Positions 15,487 to 22,714 of a DNA stretch of 64,000 bases are shown here, one piece after another. Source of the DNA: DASXAI01 sp963728985 (lineage in GTDB: Bacteria; Actinomycetota; Acidimicrobiia; Acidimicrobiales; Ilumatobacteraceae); contig CAVSME010000003.1 of assembly GCA_963728985.1 (NCBI GenBank), positions 434,001 to 498,000 on the forward strand, read 5' to 3'. A program made the position numbers and the translations under genes. The first letter of the stretch is position 1. The number at the start of each line of letters is the position of its first letter. Below the pieces are notes generated by a model. That model was not told where the DNA came from, did not search any database, and was given only the letters and a program-made list of their open reading frames with translations.

Positions 15487-15495
15487 GAACAGCCT

Positions 15496-15597
15496 GTGGC
15501 CGCCATCCTCCCCGTACTCGCTGCGCTCGGCCAATGCCGCGAGCGGCCGACCCGCCGGCGCATTGCGCCGGCAGCGGACCGGCAGGTCCGCGCCTAG
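15496..15597 (+). CDS. Leaderless upstream ORF abutting the ABC ATPase start (33 codons)
   Basis: GTG 15496 to TAG 15595-15597, with the stop directly touching the ATG of the ATPase (TAGATG). Its first codons (GTG GCC GCC ATC CT) duplicate the first codons of the ATPase gene. It was created by a palindrome-rich insertion of 102 bp, a multiple of three. It may couple translation; the peptide itself looks unstructured and basic. Confidence 0.4.
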   Translation: MAAILPVLAALGQCRERPTRRRIAPAADRQVRA

Positions 15598-15611
15598 ATG
15601 GCCGCCATCCT
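15497..15611. repeat. Palindrome-rich insertion flanked by 13-bp direct repeats
   Basis: TGGCCGCCATCCT occurs at 15497-15509 and 15599-15611. The 89 bp between hold three hairpins: GCGCTCGGCC...GCGAGCGGCCG, GCCGGCGCATTGCGCCGGC and GCGGACC-GGCA-GGTCCGC. The direct repeats look like a target duplication of a small non-coding mobile element at the start of the ATPase gene. Confidence 0.6.
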
Positions 15612-16503
15612 GTCCGCCGACGGCGTCGTGAAGCGCTTCGGCGCGGTTACCGCCCTCGGGGGTGTGACGGTGGACGTGGCCGAGGGCATCACCGGCCTCC
15701 TCGGCGCCAACGGTGCCGGGAAGACCACGCTGCTCGGTCTCTCCCTCGGCCTCACCCACCCCGACGGTGGCCGCCTGGAGGTGCTCGGCCTCGACCCGGT
15801 GGCGGCCGGGCCGGACGTGCGGGCGGTCGTCGGCTACTCCCCCGAGCACCAGTCGCTGCCACCGGAGGTGCAGGCCTACGACCTCGTGGCCCACCTGGCC
15901 GAGATCCACGGCCTCCCCCACCGCGCCGCCCAGACCCGGGCCAGCGACGCCTTGTACCAGGTCGGCCTGGGTGAGGAGCGCTTCCGGCCCGTCGGGACGA
16001 TGTCGACCGGGCAGAAGCAGCGGGTGAAGTTGGCGGCAGCCCTGGCCCACGACCCGGCCCTGATCCTCCTCGACGAACCGACCGACGGCCTCGACCCCGT
16101 CCAGCGCGACGACATGCTCACCCTCATCCGCCGGGTCGGCACCGAGTTCGGCATCAACGTGCTGCTGTCGTCGCACCTCCTCGACGAGGTCGAGCGCGTG
16201 TGCGACAGCGCCGTGATCCTGGTCGACGGCCGGGTGGCGGCGGCGGGACCGCTCGACGAGCTGCGCACCGGGGTGGGCGGTTGGTACGTGGAGGTCGAGA
16301 CGGGCACCGAGCAGCTGGCCGACGCGCTCCGCCGCGCCGGCGCCACCGTGACCCCTGACGGCCGCCGGCTCCTCGTGGAGGGCATCGAGTCGGCCGCCGT
16401 CGTGCGGGACGCGGTGGCCGCGCTCGGGCTCGGCCTCGTGCGCCTGGAGCGGCGGCGCCTCACGCTCGAAGACGTCTTCCTCGAAGCCGGGGTCTACGGA
16501 TGA
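15598..16503 (+). CDS. ABC transporter ATP-binding protein (ABC-2 type export)
   Basis: 301 residues. Energises export together with the permease encoded next. Walker A GANGAGKTTLLGLS (about residue 39), signature STGQKQRVKLAAALAHDPA, Walker B LILLDEPTDGLDP, and the H-loop LSSHLLDEVERVCD are all present, followed by a C-terminal extension of about 90 residues as in daunorubicin/ABC-2-type ATPases. ATG 15598 directly follows the stop of an upstream ORF. First gene of a four-gene ATPase-permease-ATPase-permease cluster. The signature is degenerate (STGQK instead of LSGGQ). The substrate is not evident. Confidence 0.92.
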   Translation: MAAILSADGVVKRFGAVTALGGVTVDVAEGITGLLGANGAGKTTLLGLSLGLTHPDGGRLEVLGLDPVAAGPDVRAVVGYSPEHQSLPPEVQAYDLVAHLAEIHGLPHRAAQTRASDALYQVGLGEERFRPVGTMSTGQKQRVKLAAALAHDPALILLDEPTDGLDPVQRDDMLTLIRRVGTEFGINVLLSSHLLDEVERVCDSAVILVDGRVAAAGPLDELRTGVGGWYVEVETGTEQLADALRRAGATVTPDGRRLLVEGIESAAVVRDAVAALGLGLVRLERRRLTLEDVFLEAGVYG

Positions 16504-16625
16504 GCGAGCGAAGCGAGCTCGGCGACACGGTGCATTGTTCGCCGCGAAGCGGCGAACCGCTCACTGGTGCTCACCGACGGCCGCCGGGTCAAACTCGGCC
16601 TGACGGCCGGATGAGGCACCAGTGA
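16500..16625 (+). CDS. Intercistronic mini-ORF coupling ABC ATPase to permease (41 codons)
   Basis: ATG 16500 overlaps the ATPase stop (ATGA) and its TGA overlaps the permease GTG (GTGA), so it bridges the 118-bp gap completely. It begins MSERSELGD, encoded by the GAGCGAGCGAAGCGAGC motif often seen in intergenic repeats. The peptide is hydrophilic and basic. The same double overlap is found in the ilvB-ilvN and gatC-gatA gaps with a different sequence. Confidence 0.35.
   Translation: MSERSELGDTVHCSPRSGEPLTGAHRRPPGQTRPDGRMRHQ
16537..16557 (+). promoter_or_regulatory. Hairpin in the ATPase-permease spacer
   Basis: GTTCGCCGC-GAA-GCGGCGAAC, a perfect 9-bp stem with a three-base loop. There is no T-run, so it is not a typical terminator; it may stabilise or segment the mRNA. 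Confidence 0.5.
16561..16625 (+). repeat. Long-range inverted repeat enclosing the permease start
   Basis: TCACTGGTGC (16561-16570) pairs with GCACCAGTGA (16616-16625). The right arm contains the permease GTG start, so the mRNA stem would hide it unless a ribosome translates through. Confidence 0.6.
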
Positions 16626-17497
16626 GCGTGCCTGCGGCTGACGCCCGCATCATCGATCGCGGCTACCGCCCCTACGACGGCCCCCGCCTCGGCGCGACGG
16701 GCGCCATCCGCAGCCTCATGAAGCACACCGCGCAGCGGGTCATGGGCCTGCGCCGGCCCCTGCCCAACAAGATCCTGCCGATGCTCTCGGCCATCATCGC
16801 CTACGTGCCGGCGATCGTGTTCGTGGGCCTGGCCGCGCTGATCACCGATGATCGTGTTCGCAACAACTTCCTCCCCACGTACGCCGAGTACTACGGCTTC
16901 ATCGTGTCGGCGCTCATCGTGTTCGCCTCGTTCGTTGCGCCCGAAGCCCTGTGCCCCGACCGCCGAACAGGGATGCTCGGCCTCTACCTCGCCTCGCCGC
17001 TGACCCGCGCCACGTACGTGCTGTCCAAGATCACCGCCGTTCTGCTGCTCTTGGCCGTCGCCACGCTCGGACCGCCGATGCTGATGATGATCGCCAACAT
17101 CCTGCAGAGCCAGGGCCCTGACGGTCCGCTCGGCGTGGTCACGCTGCTCGTACGCGTCGTCGTGTCGGGCGCGCTGGTGGCCACCGTCTACACGTCGGTG
17201 TCGCTCGGCATCTCCAGCCTCACCGACCGGCGCGCCATTGCGTCCGCCGGGGTGCTCCTCACGATCGTGGGCACGGGCGCCGTGGTCGGCGTGCTCGTCA
17301 ACGGCGTCGGCGTGGGCGAGTGGCTGTACATGTTCGACCTCAGCACGGCGCCGTTCCTACTCGTCACTCATATCTACGGCGAGCGGAGCGACGTCGACGC
17401 CGGCATCGTGCCGCTCGTCATCGGCAACCTGGGGTGGGCGGCGCTCGGCCTGTCGACCATCTGGTGGCGGTACCGGCGCATCGAGGTGACCAAGTGA
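16622..17497 (+). CDS. ABC-2 family transporter permease
   Basis: 291 residues. Integral membrane partner of the ATPase before it. Six hydrophobic segments can be traced: ILPMLSAIIAYVPAIVFVGL, YYGFIVSALIVFASFVAPEA, AVLLLLAVATLGPPMLMMI, VVTLLVRVVVSGALVATVY, AGVLLTIVGTGAVVGVLV and the last near VIGNLGWAALGLSTIWW. A cytoplasmic loop has CPDRRTGMLGLYLASPLTRATYV, the coupling segment of ABC-2 permeases. GTG 16622 is accepted because RIIDRGYRPYDGPRLG-like N-termini are typical. Its end overlaps the next ATPase by GTGA. Confidence 0.88.
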   Translation: MSVPAADARIIDRGYRPYDGPRLGATGAIRSLMKHTAQRVMGLRRPLPNKILPMLSAIIAYVPAIVFVGLAALITDDRVRNNFLPTYAEYYGFIVSALIVFASFVAPEALCPDRRTGMLGLYLASPLTRATYVLSKITAVLLLLAVATLGPPMLMMIANILQSQGPDGPLGVVTLLVRVVVSGALVATVYTSVSLGISSLTDRRAIASAGVLLTIVGTGAVVGVLVNGVGVGEWLYMFDLSTAPFLLVTHIYGERSDVDAGIVPLVIGNLGWAALGLSTIWWRYRRIEVTK

Positions 17498-18453
17498 GCT
17501 GGCCGGCACCGGAGGCCGCGCCGGCCGCCCAGGCGGCGCCGCTGATCGAGATCAACCACGTCTCGAAGTGGTTCGGCGACGTCGTCGCCGTCTCCGACAT
17601 CGCCTTCTCCGTCGGCTCGGGCATCACCGCGCTGCTCGGGCCCAACGGCGCCGGCAAGTCCACGGTGCTGCGCCTCATGTGCGGCCTGGCCCGCCCATCG
17701 CAAGGGACCGTGCGGGTGCTCGGCGGCAACCCGCGCGAGGACCTGTCGATCCTCGGCCGCATCGGGCTGGTGCCACAGCAGGAGACGATGTTCGAGTCGC
17801 TCACGGCCCGCCAGTTCGTGGAGACGGCGGCCCGGCTGCTGCGGGTGCCCGACCCGGTGGCGGCGGCCGAGCGGGCTCTCGCCGAGGTCGAGGTGTCGGC
17901 CACGGACCGCCGGCCGGTCCGGGCCCTGTCCAAGGGCAATCGCCAGCGGGTGAAGGTGGCCAGCGCGCTCGTCCACGACCCCGAGATCCTCGTGCTCGAC
18001 GAGCCGCTGAACGGCCTCGACCCCCGCCAGCGGCTCCACCTCATCGACCTCGTACGGCGCCTGGCCGCCCGGCCCGGCCGATGCGTGGTCATATCCAGCC
18101 ACGTGCTCGACGAGGTCGAGCGCTTCGGCTCCCGCATCCTCGTCATCGCCCAGGGTCGCCTGGCCGCCGAGGGCGACTTCCGGGCCATCCGCGACCTCAT
18201 GGACGACCGGCCCCACCGACTGCGCATCGCCACCGACGCCGCCGGGCGCTTCGCCGCCGGGCTGCTGGAAGCGGGTGTGGCCTCCGGCGTGCGGGTCACG
18301 AGCCCGGAGTCGCTCGAGGTGGAGACGACCGACGTCCACGGCTTCCGCCGCTCCGTCGCCGTGATCGCCCGGGAACGAGGGTTGGTGCTGGACGAGCTGG
18401 TGCCGCTCGACGACGACCTCGACAGCGTCTTCCGCTACCTGGTGGGCCGATGA
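17494..18453 (+). CDS. ABC transporter ATP-binding protein (second module)
   Basis: 319 residues. Contains Walker A GPNGAGKSTVLRLMCGL, Q-loop VPQQETMF, the degenerate signature SKGNRQRVKVASALVHDPE, Walker B ILVLDEPLNGLDP, and H-loop ISSHVLDEVERFG, then a C-terminal domain of about 100 residues. The GTG start at 17494 overlaps the permease stop (GTGA) and gives the N-terminus MSWPAPEAAP, followed by the usual IEINHVSKWFGD. The stop overlaps the second permease start by ATGA. The four genes therefore form one tightly coupled operon, probably one heteromeric exporter or two related ones. Confidence 0.92.
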   Translation: MSWPAPEAAPAAQAAPLIEINHVSKWFGDVVAVSDIAFSVGSGITALLGPNGAGKSTVLRLMCGLARPSQGTVRVLGGNPREDLSILGRIGLVPQQETMFESLTARQFVETAARLLRVPDPVAAAERALAEVEVSATDRRPVRALSKGNRQRVKVASALVHDPEILVLDEPLNGLDPRQRLHLIDLVRRLAARPGRCVVISSHVLDEVERFGSRILVIAQGRLAAEGDFRAIRDLMDDRPHRLRIATDAAGRFAAGLLEAGVASGVRVTSPESLEVETTDVHGFRRSVAVIARERGLVLDELVPLDDDLDSVFRYLVGR

Positions 18454-19157
18454 TCGCCACCATCTACCGGGTCACGCTGCGCACGCAGGCCAAGAAGGGC
18501 CGGCTGGCGGCGCTCGGCCTGCTGGGAGTGGTCGGCATCGTGGTCGGCCTGGCCATCGGGCTGAGCGACGTGCGCGAACCGGTGCGGGCGGCCACCAACA
18601 TGATCAACGCCTTCGGGCTGTCGCTCTACGCACCGGTGGTCACGCTGGTGTTCGCCTCGGCCTCGCTGGGCGACCCGGCCGAGGATGGCACCCTCGTGTA
18701 CTTCTGGCTCCGGCCCGTACCCCGGTGGCAGATCGTGGCGGGCACGTACCTGGCGACGCTGACGGTCGCCCTCCCGCTCGTGCTGGTGTCGCTGGTGGCG
18801 GCGGCGGTGCTGTCGGGCGCCGGGCACGGCTTGGTGCCGGGCACCCTGCTGTCGGCCACGCTGGCGGTGGTCGCCTACGGCGGCATCTTCACATGGCTCG
18901 GGCTGCGGGTGCGGCGGGCGCTGGTGTGGGGGCTGGCCTACATCCTCCTGTGGGAAGGGTTCGTGGCGTCGGCCGGCAAGTCGGCGTCGCGCCTGGCGGT
19001 CCGGGCGTACACGCGCTCGGTGCTCACGCACTTCACGGACGTGGACCTGAAGCTGGCCAACGTGTCGCCGTTCTTCGCCGTCACCGTCCCGATCGCCATC
19101 GGCGTGGTGTGGGCCGCCCTCACCGTCAGGCGCCTCCGCCGGGCCGAAGTCGCCTAG
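18450..19157 (+). CDS. ABC-2 family transporter permease (second module)
   Basis: 235 residues with about six membrane helices (LAALGLLGVVGIVVGLAIGL, LSLYAPVVTLVFASASLG, TYLATLTVALPLVLVSLVAA, LLSATLAVVAYGGIFTWLGL, ALVWGLAYILLWEGFVA, FFAVTVPIAIGVVWAALTV). The loop DPAEDGTLVYFWLRPVPRWQ matches the ABC-2 coupling segment seen in the first permease. ATG 18450 overlaps the ATPase stop. Last gene of the cluster; downstream lies a palindromic repeat before the convergent acetyltransferase gene. Confidence 0.86.
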   Translation: MIATIYRVTLRTQAKKGRLAALGLLGVVGIVVGLAIGLSDVREPVRAATNMINAFGLSLYAPVVTLVFASASLGDPAEDGTLVYFWLRPVPRWQIVAGTYLATLTVALPLVLVSLVAAAVLSGAGHGLVPGTLLSATLAVVAYGGIFTWLGLRVRRALVWGLAYILLWEGFVASAGKSASRLAVRAYTRSVLTHFTDVDLKLANVSPFFAVTVPIAIGVVWAALTVRRLRRAEVA

Positions 19158-19377
19158 TCTTCGTCGCCGCCTTCGCTGACGCTTGGGTGCTGGCGATCGG
19201 CGCGGCGGGGCCGGTGGCCACGATCCGTGAGCGACGTTGGGTGCCGATTCGGTCATGGGTGCCGATCGGCCCGCCAGGCGAGGCAATCGGCACCCAAAGC
19301 TCTCTTCACCTCTCCGCTCGCCCTCTCGAACGATCCCGACAGGACCTGCCCCGGCGCCGCATTGCGACGCCACGCTC
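19158..19377. other. Convergent intergenic region holding a palindromic repeat
   Basis: 220 bp between the permease and the convergent acetyltransferase stop. Apart from the repeat at 19237-19297 I see no gene or clear promoter. Confidence 0.6.
19237..19297. repeat. Dispersed palindromic repeat type 2, copy A
   Basis: Perfect terminal arms TTGGGTGCCGATT (19237-19249) and AATCGGCACCCAA (19285-19297). The centre carries a second GGGTGCCGAT after TCAT. A related element with the same order of parts is at 45608-45666. It may act as a bidirectional terminator. Confidence 0.75.
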
Positions 19378-20586
19378 TCAGAAGGCCGTGTGGTTGTGGG
19401 GCGGCGGGTCGGAGGCGAAGAAGACGTCGGCCCGGCGGGCGGCGCCGGCGGTGCGCTCCTCGATGCGACGGGCCCGGGTCAGGGTGGTGGCCCTCGTCCC
19501 GCCGAGGTACAGCGAGCCCATGTCGCGGATGTCCATGACCAGATCGGGCTCGGCGGTGGTGCGCCGGCACACGGCGCCGTCGGGACCGCCGTCCAGCTCG
19601 AAGCGGCCACCGATGGCGGGGCAGAAGGCGTCGATCAGCTCCACCACGAAGCGGTCCTCAGCGAGGTACCGGCGGGCCTCCAGCGCCCTCGGCACGTGCA
19701 GCAGCCGCACCCACTCGTCGTCCCACAGACCCGTGACCTCCAGCCGCCGCGAATCGTCCACGAGCCAGAAGAGCGGATCGTCGAGCGGGAAGCGGGAGTA
19801 GGTGAGCGTCTCCACCAGATCGAGCTCGAGGAGCACCCGCCACAGCGAGGCGTGCGCCTCGGGCGTGACCGCCACCACTTCGCTGACGCGGCAGCGATCC
19901 GCCGGCAGCGCACCCGCCCACTCCGACTGACGCCGGTAGATCACGTAGCCGTCGGGATGGAGGAGGAAGAAGAACGGCGTCCACCCGTCCCGGAGGGTCT
20001 CCAGGTCGGCCAGGACGTGATCCCACCAGCGATCGTCTCGCGACACGGTGCCCGGCACGAGCGCCCGCTGGCGGTCGTACAGCGCAGGCAGCGTCTTGCG
20101 GGCGGTGCTGGCATCGGCGAAGCGCACCTGGTCGTCGCCCAGCCCGGGCCGGAGCCGCACCCGCTTCGTCCCGACGGTCAGCAGCGCCCGCCGGGTGGCC
20201 ACGCCGTAGCCGAAGCGGCCGTAGATGCTCGACTCCGACGCCGTGAGGGCGGCGAGCGGCTCGCCCCGATCGAGCATCTCGTCGACCTGGCGGGCCATGA
20301 GCTGGCGCAGGATGCCGCGGCGCCGGTGCGTGGGCATGACCCCCACCCACGTCACCCCGGCGGTGGGCACGGATGCGCCGCCGGGCACCGTCATCTCGAA
20401 GCTGATCGCGCTGGTGGAGCCGACGACCTCGGGGCCGTCGAGAGCGACGAGCGTGCGGTCGAGCTCGAGGATGCCGCGCACGTCCTCCATGTCGGCGTCC
20501 GTGTACGTGAGGCCGAAGGCGCGCGCGTCCATGGTGATGATCGCCTCGAACTCCGTCGCTTCGATGAACCGCACGTCGATGGACAC
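19378..20586 (-). CDS. Eis-like GNAT N-acetyltransferase
   Basis: 402 residues, the same length as mycobacterial Eis. Acetyl-CoA-dependent acetyltransferase with an N-terminal GNAT domain, a second GNAT-like domain and a sterol-carrier-like C-terminal domain. The acetyl-CoA loop is VGVMPTHRRRGILRQLM (about residues 80-96). The segment TASESSIYGRFGYGVATR holds the tyrosine that acts as general acid in Eis, and the chain ends in Phe, as in Eis where the terminal carboxylate takes part in catalysis. Such proteins acetylate aminoglycosides or host/own amines; the true substrate here is unknown. GTG 20586 is divergent from the Fur gene. Confidence 0.9.
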   Translation of the reverse strand: MSIDVRFIEATEFEAIITMDARAFGLTYTDADMEDVRGILELDRTLVALDGPEVVGSTSAISFEMTVPGGASVPTAGVTWVGVMPTHRRRGILRQLMARQVDEMLDRGEPLAALTASESSIYGRFGYGVATRRALLTVGTKRVRLRPGLGDDQVRFADASTARKTLPALYDRQRALVPGTVSRDDRWWDHVLADLETLRDGWTPFFFLLHPDGYVIYRRQSEWAGALPADRCRVSEVVAVTPEAHASLWRVLLELDLVETLTYSRFPLDDPLFWLVDDSRRLEVTGLWDDEWVRLLHVPRALEARRYLAEDRFVVELIDAFCPAIGGRFELDGGPDGAVCRRTTAEPDLVMDIRDMGSLYLGGTRATTLTRARRIEERTAGAARRADVFFASDPPPHNHTAF

Positions 20587-20637
20587 GGGATCCAGCGTCG
20601 CGTCGACGGGACCGCCCGTCGAACGGATTCGCGCCGC

Positions 20638-20643
20638 TACCGT
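20638..20643 (+). promoter_or_regulatory. -10 box TACCGT for the Fur-family gene
   Basis: TACCGT lies 8 bases before ATG 20652. It overlaps an upstream TTG in the same frame, which rules that TTG out as the start. Confidence 0.5.
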
Positions 20644-20651
20644 TGGCGGCG

Positions 20652-21092
20652 ATGGGCGACCGGACCGACGACCGGGATCAGCGGATCATGGATCTGGTGC
20701 GAGCCAAGGGCGGACGGGTCACGCCGGCCAAGCGAGCGGTCGTCGAGGTGCTGGCCCGCAGCGAGGGCCACCTCACCGCCGAGGATCTCATCGACCAGGT
20801 CACGGCGGCGTCACCGGCCACGGCGGCGTCGACCATCTACCGAGTCCTGCAGCAGCTCGAGGAGATCGGCGCCGTGGAGCACGTGCACCCAGGGCGGGGG
20901 CCGGCCTTCTACCACCTGCGCGAGGTGGGCCACGCCCACCTCGTGTGCCAGGACTGCGGCGCCATCACCGACGTCCCCGACCGCCTGCTCGACGGGCTGC
21001 GCGGCGAGGCGCTGGAGCGCTACGGGTTCGCCGTCGACACGCACCACGCCGCGGTGCTGGGCCGCTGCGCCACCTGTGTTGCCGCTGGCTAG
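20652..21092 (+). CDS. Fur-family metal-responsive repressor
   Basis: 146 residues. Winged-helix DNA-binding domain (RVTPAKRAVVEVLARSEGHL, ASTIYRVLQQLEEIGAVEH) followed by the dimerisation and metal domain with HAHLVCQDCG and the C-terminal CATC pair that forms the structural zinc site in Fur-type proteins. Controls iron, zinc or peroxide response genes; I cannot separate Fur, Zur and PerR from sequence alone, though the HxHLVC and late CxxC pattern with a short C-terminus fits Zur/FurB best. The stop overlaps the convergent TetR stop by four bases. It is divergent from the acetyltransferase gene. Confidence 0.92.
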   Translation: MGDRTDDRDQRIMDLVRAKGGRVTPAKRAVVEVLARSEGHLTAEDLIDQVTAASPATAASTIYRVLQQLEEIGAVEHVHPGRGPAFYHLREVGHAHLVCQDCGAITDVPDRLLDGLRGEALERYGFAVDTHHAAVLGRCATCVAAG

Positions 21093-21709
21093 CCCGCAAC
21101 GGTGCGCAGCACGCCGGCCACGACGATCGCCACGACTTCGGCGATGACATCGTCCGAGGACGCTTCACCCGACACCAACGTCCGGTAGAAGTGCGGCCCG
21201 ATGAGCAGATCCTGCACCAGCTCGAGGTCGACGCCGGGCGGCAGCTCGCCCCGCTCGACGGCCCGTTCGAGGGCGACGCGGGTGCGGGCCCGGCGCTCGG
21301 TCACGAACCGGTGGTAGACCTCGGCCAGCTCCTCGTTGACGCGCGCCGCCGCCACCATCTGCGGCAGGACGCGACTGAACGTGCCGGTGCTCACCGTGTC
21401 GCGGAACTGCCGGGAGTGAGCGATGAGGTCGCCGGTCAGGCTGCCAGTGTCGGGGATCGACTCGATCGGGAAGCACGCCATCCACGCGTCGAGGACGAGT
21501 GCCTCCTTCGACGACCACCGCCGGTAGATGGTGGCCTTGCTGACGCCGGCGCGGGCCGCCACCGCATCCATCGTGAGGCCCCCGAGACCGACGGCGGCGG
21601 CCAGCTCCAGGGTGGCGTCCAGGATGGCCGGATCGCACCTCGCATCACGCGGTCGGCCGGGGCCGCGGGGGGCGACCGCCTCGACCGACCGCGCCGCTGG
21701 TGAGGTCAC
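21089..21709 (-). CDS. TetR-family transcriptional regulator
   Basis: 206 residues from GTG 21709. N-terminal HTH: DPAILDATLELAAAVGLGGL, MDAVAARAGVSKATIYRRWSSKEAL; the C-terminal ligand domain matches the TetR_C_11-like group. The preceding GRPRDARCD is typical of the basic lead-in. The start is uncertain: the frame is open to GTG 21817, which would add 36 residues; 21709 is preferred for length. A 15-codon ORF (ATG 21753) ends in TGA overlapping this GTG. Downstream of the ROK kinase gene on the same strand; its target is unknown. Confidence 0.85.
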   Translation of the reverse strand: MTSPAARSVEAVAPRGPGRPRDARCDPAILDATLELAAAVGLGGLTMDAVAARAGVSKATIYRRWSSKEALVLDAWMACFPIESIPDTGSLTGDLIAHSRQFRDTVSTGTFSRVLPQMVAAARVNEELAEVYHRFVTERRARTRVALERAVERGELPPGVDLELVQDLLIGPHFYRTLVSGEASSDDVIAEVVAIVVAGVLRTVAG

Positions 21710-21823
21710 TGGCGCCACAGCAGTGCTCCGGAGCTCGGTTCGCTCAGCGCCATCGTCAACGTCTTTCGATACGGCGTGGTCTCGGATCTCGGGCCAGACG
21801 GTACCGCGCCGGCGCACCCCTCG

Positions 21824-22714
21824 CTATCGCGGGCGGGCGCCGGCGCTCGGTGCCAAGGCAGCGGCCAGGGCGATCGCGCCGAGGATGCCGGAACGGGGCC
21901 CGAGACCCGGTGGCACGACGAACCTGTCGAGCGGTGGGAGGGTGAGGTAGCCCCCCAGTTGGGCAGCCAGCTCGAGCCGGACGCTCGCCAGCAGCGACGG
22001 CCGCTGACCGACCCCGCCGCCGACGACGATGCGTTCGGGCGAGAGCACCAACGCCAGGTTGGCCAGCCCGGCGGCGACGTAGCGGGCCTCCAGCGACCAT
22101 GCCTCGTGATCGTCGGGCAGCTCGGCGGCGGGCCGTCCCCAGCGCGCCGCCAGCGCCGGCCCGCTGGCCAGTCCCTCCCAGCAGTCACCGTGGAACGGGC
22201 ACGACCCGGGGAACGGATCGGCCGCCAGGTCGTGAGGGATGCGCTGGTGGCCCATCTCGGCATGGGCCAGCCCGTGCTGGACGCTGCCGTCGACGATGCA
22301 CGCGCCACCGATGCCGGTACCGATCGTGACGTAGCACGAGGTGCCGACATCGGTGGTGGCCCCCCAGCGCTCCTCGCCGGCCGCCGCTGCGCCCACGTCG
22401 GTGTCGAAGGCGACGGGGACGCCGACGGCGTGAGCGATGGGCCCGGCGACATCGGTGTTCGACCACCCGGGCTTCGGCGTCGCCGTGATGAAACCCCACG
22501 TGGGCGAGCCCGTCCGGAGGTCGACGGGACCGAAGGAGCCGATGCCGACGGCGTCGAGGGGACCGGCGTCGGCCAGGACGGCGACGGTGGCGGCGATCGT
22601 GTCGGCCGGGGTGGTGGTCGGGATCGTCGTCAGCGGACCGAGGTCGTCGGGTCCCGTGCCCACGGCGCAGACCCACTTGGTGCCCCCTGCTTCGACGGCG
22701 CCGTATCTGCTCAG
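21824..22714 (-). CDS. ROK-family sugar kinase, fructokinase-like
   Basis: 296 residues. ATP-dependent hexose kinase of the ROK family. The phosphate motif EAGGTKWVC is at residues 8-16, GIGSFGPVDL near 65, the catalytic region GVPVAFDTDVGAAAAGEE near 110, GTGIGG near 135, and the zinc-binding HAEMGHQRIP followed by CPFHGDCWEGLASGPAL, the fructokinase-type signature. No ATG, GTG or TTG precedes the EAGGTK motif in frame; the best start is CTG 22714, which overlaps the gatB stop (CTGA) and gives a normal N-terminus. A rare start plus coupling is therefore inferred. It sits at the end of a gatC-gatA-gatB run. Confidence 0.87.
   Translation of the reverse strand: MSRYGAVEAGGTKWVCAVGTGPDDLGPLTTIPTTTPADTIAATVAVLADAGPLDAVGIGSFGPVDLRTGSPTWGFITATPKPGWSNTDVAGPIAHAVGVPVAFDTDVGAAAAGEERWGATTDVGTSCYVTIGTGIGGACIVDGSVQHGLAHAEMGHQRIPHDLAADPFPGSCPFHGDCWEGLASGPALAARWGRPAAELPDDHEAWSLEARYVAAGLANLALVLSPERIVVGGGVGQRPSLLASVRLELAAQLGGYLTLPPLDRFVVPPGLGPRSGILGAIALAAALAPSAGARPR

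Noticed and set aside
20643..20651. TTG 20643 as the Fur start
   Set aside because: It overlaps the -10 box TACCGT that places the transcription start near ATG 20652.
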